64,000 bases of DNA from Eubacterium barkeri (lineage in GTDB: Bacteria > Bacillota > Clostridia > Eubacteriales > Eubacteriaceae): positions 1 through 64,000 of the forward strand of contig NZ_FNOU01000003.1 of assembly GCF_900107125.1 (NCBI RefSeq). Direction: 5' to 3'. The translations under genes and the position numbers were made by a program. The notes under the pieces are model-generated. The model was not told the DNA's origin. It did no database searches and was given only the letters and a program-made list of their open reading frames with translations. Below are positions 61,815 to 64,000 of the stretch, piece by piece (position 1 is the first letter of the stretch; every line of letters starts with the position of its first letter).

Positions 61815-61844
61815 TAAAAAAACCGCAAAATGCGGTCTTTTTTT
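61815..61844. terminator. Terminator of the isc genes
   Basis: ACCGCA-AAA-TGCGGT with T runs on both strands, 10 bases after the iscU stop. It separates isc from the PRC-barrel/AI-2E genes. Confidence 0.92.
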
Positions 61845-61852
61845 GATAAGCA

Positions 61853-62230
61853 TTATGCTTGCTTGGATTTATAATCTTCAATGGCAGCAGCAATAGCTTC
61901 AGCAGCCAATACAGAACAGTGGATTTTTTCATGGGGCAGGCCGCCTAAGGCCTCAACCACTTCAGAATTTTTCAGCTTAGCGGCATCCTCAATGGACCGC
62001 CCCTTAATCATCTCCGTTGCCATGGAGCTGGTGGCAATGGCCGCCCCACAGCCAAAGGTTTTAAAGCTTGCATCCTCAATGATCCCATCCTCTGAGATTT
62101 TAAGGTACATTTTCATAATATCGCCGCAAGCAGGACTTCCCACCTGTCCCACAGCATTGGCATCGGCCATTTCACCGACATTCTTTGGGTTTTGGAATTC
62201 TTCCATAACCTTATCTGTATATTCCATCAT
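61853..62230 (-). CDS. iscU: Iron-sulfur cluster scaffold IscU/NifU-like
   Basis: Scaffold on which [2Fe-2S]/[4Fe-4S] clusters are built from IscS sulfur. 125 residues with the three cluster cysteines C35 (PACGD), C61 (FGCGAA) and C105 (HCSV), and D37 and H104 beside them. The ATG pair follows ggagg by 9 bases. It follows iscS by 65 bases. As in many Clostridia the operon has only iscR-iscS-iscU, without hscAB or fdx. Confidence 0.96.
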   Translation of the reverse strand: MMEYTDKVMEEFQNPKNVGEMADANAVGQVGSPACGDIMKMYLKISEDGIIEDASFKTFGCGAAIATSSMATEMIKGRSIEDAAKLKNSEVVEALGGLPHEKIHCSVLAAEAIAAAIEDYKSKQA

Positions 62231-62295
62231 TGTATTGTTCCTCCAATTTTTCTTTATTTTTCAGCATTTCATTTTTTATTAAATTTCAACTATTT

Positions 62296-63501
62296 CTAAT
62301 GATGATGGTGTCCATGATCGTACACGGCGTCATCAATGGGGGTACTGGCATCAACGGGTGACATCATACGGAGGCGTTCAATAATGGTGACCAGATTGTC
62401 CACCACAAAATCGATATCCTCCCTGGTAGTATGTCGGCCGATGGTCAGCCTGAGGGAGCCATGGGCTATTCCAGCGGGCAGGCCAATGGCTAAAAGCACA
62501 TGGGAGGGGTCCAGAGAACCCGAGGTACATGCCGATCCACTGGATCCAGCTACCCCAATGAGGTCTAAGCTCAACAGAATGGACTCCCCTTCAATGTATT
62601 CAAAGCAGAAATTTGCATTGCCAGGCAGACGCTGGGTTGGATGTCCGTTTAAACGCACCTGGGGAATTTTGGTCATGACCCCTTCAATGAGGGCATCCCT
62701 CAAATCCTTCATATGCGTAATGTTCGCATCCATTTCTTCATGGGCTAACTCAGCGGCTTTACCAAATCCTACAATAGCAGGGGTGTTTTCCGTTCCAGCA
62801 CGGCGTCTGCGTTCCTGGGCTCCGCCGTCGATTAAATTTTCAATGGGAACACCCTTTCGGATGTACAGGGCGCCAACTCCTTTGGGGCCGTAAATCTTAT
62901 GGCTGGACAGGGACATTAAATCAACATTCAGGTCCTTTACGTCAAGGGGAATGTTCCCCAGGGCCTGGACCGCATCGGTATGGAAGATAATCCCTTTGGG
63001 CTTGACGATTTCGGCAATGGCCTTAATGGGCTCCACCGTCCCAATTTCATTGTTGGCAAACATAATGGACACCAGGATGGTCTCATCCCGGATGGCAGCT
63101 TTTAAATCCTCCAGGGAAATGAGCCCATATTCATCCACTGGCAGATAGGTCACTTCAAAACCCTCCCGTTCCAGTGTCTGACAAGTGTGCAGCACTGCGT
63201 GGTGTTCAATTGTCGTGGTGATAATATGGTTCCCTTTTTTTCTGTTTTTTCGGGCAACCCCTTTAATCGCCCAGTTATCCGATTCAGAACCGCCAGCAGT
63301 GAAATACACTTCTTTGGGATCCGCACCAATAATATCAGCGACCTGGCGCCTGGCGTTTTCCACTGCCCGCTTGGCTTCGTGTCCTTCCTGATATACGGAT
63401 GAGGGATTACCATAGTATTCAGAGAAATAGGGAAGCATCTCTGGCAGTACCCGTTCATCCACCGGTGTGGTAGCCGCATTGTCTAAATATATCCGTTTCA
63501 T
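62296..63501 (-). CDS. iscS: Cysteine desulfurase IscS/NifS-like with a His-rich C-terminus
   Basis: PLP enzyme that removes sulfur from cysteine for Fe-S clusters and tRNA thiolation. 401 residues: PLP lysine K202 (SSHKIYGPKG), TIEHHAVLHT, HTDAVQALG and the catalytic Cys C325 (GSSGSACTSGSL). The chain ends in an unusual Gly-His-His-His-His tail after a DHGH, which could bind metal ions. The ATG follows gaaagagg. It lies between iscR and iscU and is a likely sulfur donor for MnmA at 530-1609. Confidence 0.97.
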   Translation of the reverse strand: MKRIYLDNAATTPVDERVLPEMLPYFSEYYGNPSSVYQEGHEAKRAVENARRQVADIIGADPKEVYFTAGGSESDNWAIKGVARKNRKKGNHIITTTIEHHAVLHTCQTLEREGFEVTYLPVDEYGLISLEDLKAAIRDETILVSIMFANNEIGTVEPIKAIAEIVKPKGIIFHTDAVQALGNIPLDVKDLNVDLMSLSSHKIYGPKGVGALYIRKGVPIENLIDGGAQERRRRAGTENTPAIVGFGKAAELAHEEMDANITHMKDLRDALIEGVMTKIPQVRLNGHPTQRLPGNANFCFEYIEGESILLSLDLIGVAGSSGSACTSGSLDPSHVLLAIGLPAGIAHGSLRLTIGRHTTREDIDFVVDNLVTIIERLRMMSPVDASTPIDDAVYDHGHHHH

Positions 63502-63545
63502 AAGTCTAACACCTCTTTCAATACCTCTATCTTAATTGATTTATC

Positions 63546-63980
63546 TTAATCTTCTACTGGTAAAACCGCCCCACTCTGGATCAGTAAATCCGCCAAGGTC
63601 CGATGGTCAATAATCCCCCGGATGCTCTCCTGGACTTCCATCCACAATCCCCGGGTGACACAATCCGCAGATTTTTTACATACAAAACCCTTGGGGCCCC
63701 CAACACATTCGGCCAATTCAATGGGCCCCTCTAATGCGTCAATAATCTGTCCCACCGTGATCTCTGCCGGTGGTCTGGACAACTGATAGCCGCCGCGGGC
63801 ACCACGCAAGCTTTTAATGAGTCCTGATTTTTTCAGGGCTGAAAATAATTGCTCCATGTAGGCGTTGGAGAAGTCCTGAATAGCCGAAATCTCTTTAATC
63901 GATATGGGTCCGTCACCATAACGCCGGGCTAATTCGTACATAGCCAACACGCCATATCGGCCTTTTGTCGACAATCGCAT
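63546..63980 (-). CDS. iscR: Rrf2 family Fe-S cluster regulator IscR-like
   Basis: A 144-residue Rrf2-family repressor. The N-terminal winged helix (MRLSTKGRYGVLAMYELARRY ... ALKKSGLIKSLRGARGGYQL) binds DNA, and cysteines C92, C101 and C107 can hold a [2Fe-2S] cluster that reports Fe-S status. The ATG follows aaaggagg by about 6 bases. First gene of the isc operon in the window. No promoter can be judged because the window ends 20 bases upstream. Confidence 0.95.
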   Translation of the reverse strand: MRLSTKGRYGVLAMYELARRYGDGPISIKEISAIQDFSNAYMEQLFSALKKSGLIKSLRGARGGYQLSRPPAEITVGQIIDALEGPIELAECVGGPKGFVCKKSADCVTRGLWMEVQESIRGIIDHRTLADLLIQSGAVLPVED

Positions 63981-64000
63981 TCGTCTTCCTCCTTTATTCC

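Overview
The window reads as chromosome of a mid-G+C Firmicute of the class Clostridia. The evidence is the SCIFF peptide/maturase pair beside ruvAB-queA-tgt-yajC, the dnaE-pfkA-pyk run, the isc-alaS-ireB-ruvX-DUF1292 run, a C_GCAxxG_C_C protein, a two-domain HPF preceded by a raiA-type RNA, an alaS T-box, RNase J, and a cobalamin MetH without its reactivation domain. A Eubacteriaceae-like anaerobe would fit, but this is inference from gene content. Most genes lie on the minus strand. TTG starts backed by strong Shine-Dalgarno sites are common (at least eight genes).

Layout. 1-3909: a DUF1622 membrane protein, then mnmA, a flavodiiron protein, a DUF308/HdeD membrane protein and a C_GCAxxG_C_C protein. 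4047-5501: pepD on the plus strand. 5555-10383: a 24-codon membrane micro-ORF, metH, a bactofilin-like membrane protein and an EamA transporter. 10511-14145: prfB (no programmed frameshift) and secA. 14261-16777: a DUF5317 protein with a long acidic tail, then hpf. 16917-17153: the raiA-motif RNA, with a perfect sigma-A promoter and its own terminator. 17185-20820: a CdaR-type regulator, glycerate kinase, an alpha/beta hydrolase and a small Rpn-tail protein. 20988-26807: ruvA-ruvB-queA-tgt-yajC-scfA-scfB. 27160-29598: a membrane EAL protein. About 29760-29980: a second structured RNA, probably 6S. 30060-33041: radA, VanZ and an EIIC-like permease. 33325-39568: dnaE-pfkA-pyk.

39785-44807 holds a consensus promoter feeding a very short terminated transcript (candidate sRNA) and a TetR gene divergent from an MMPL/heptad-repeat export pair. 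44873-45529 is a type II toxin-antitoxin module. 45800-50329 is a visibly A+T-rich block of five same-strand genes (Sel1-repeat, MORN-repeat, Sel1+TM2, DUF5050-like lipoprotein, small lipoprotein) behind an XRE-type regulator. It is the best candidate here for an undescribed system. 51941-56665 carries a thioredoxin-fold protein without CxxC, rnj, sfsA, DUF1292, ruvX and a ferredoxin-fused aldo/keto reductase. 56843-63980 carries ireB, alaS with a T-box leader, an AI-2E family permease, a PRC-barrel protein and iscU-iscS-iscR.

The genes work together in recognisable sets: tRNA modification and Fe-S/thiolation (iscS-iscU, mnmA, tgt, queA), translation (prfB, alaS, hpf and the raiA RNA), protein export (secA, yajC), DNA repair (ruvAB, ruvX, radA, dnaE) and glycolysis (pfkA, pyk). 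The accessory block at 44.8-51.8 kb differs in composition and content and looks acquired.
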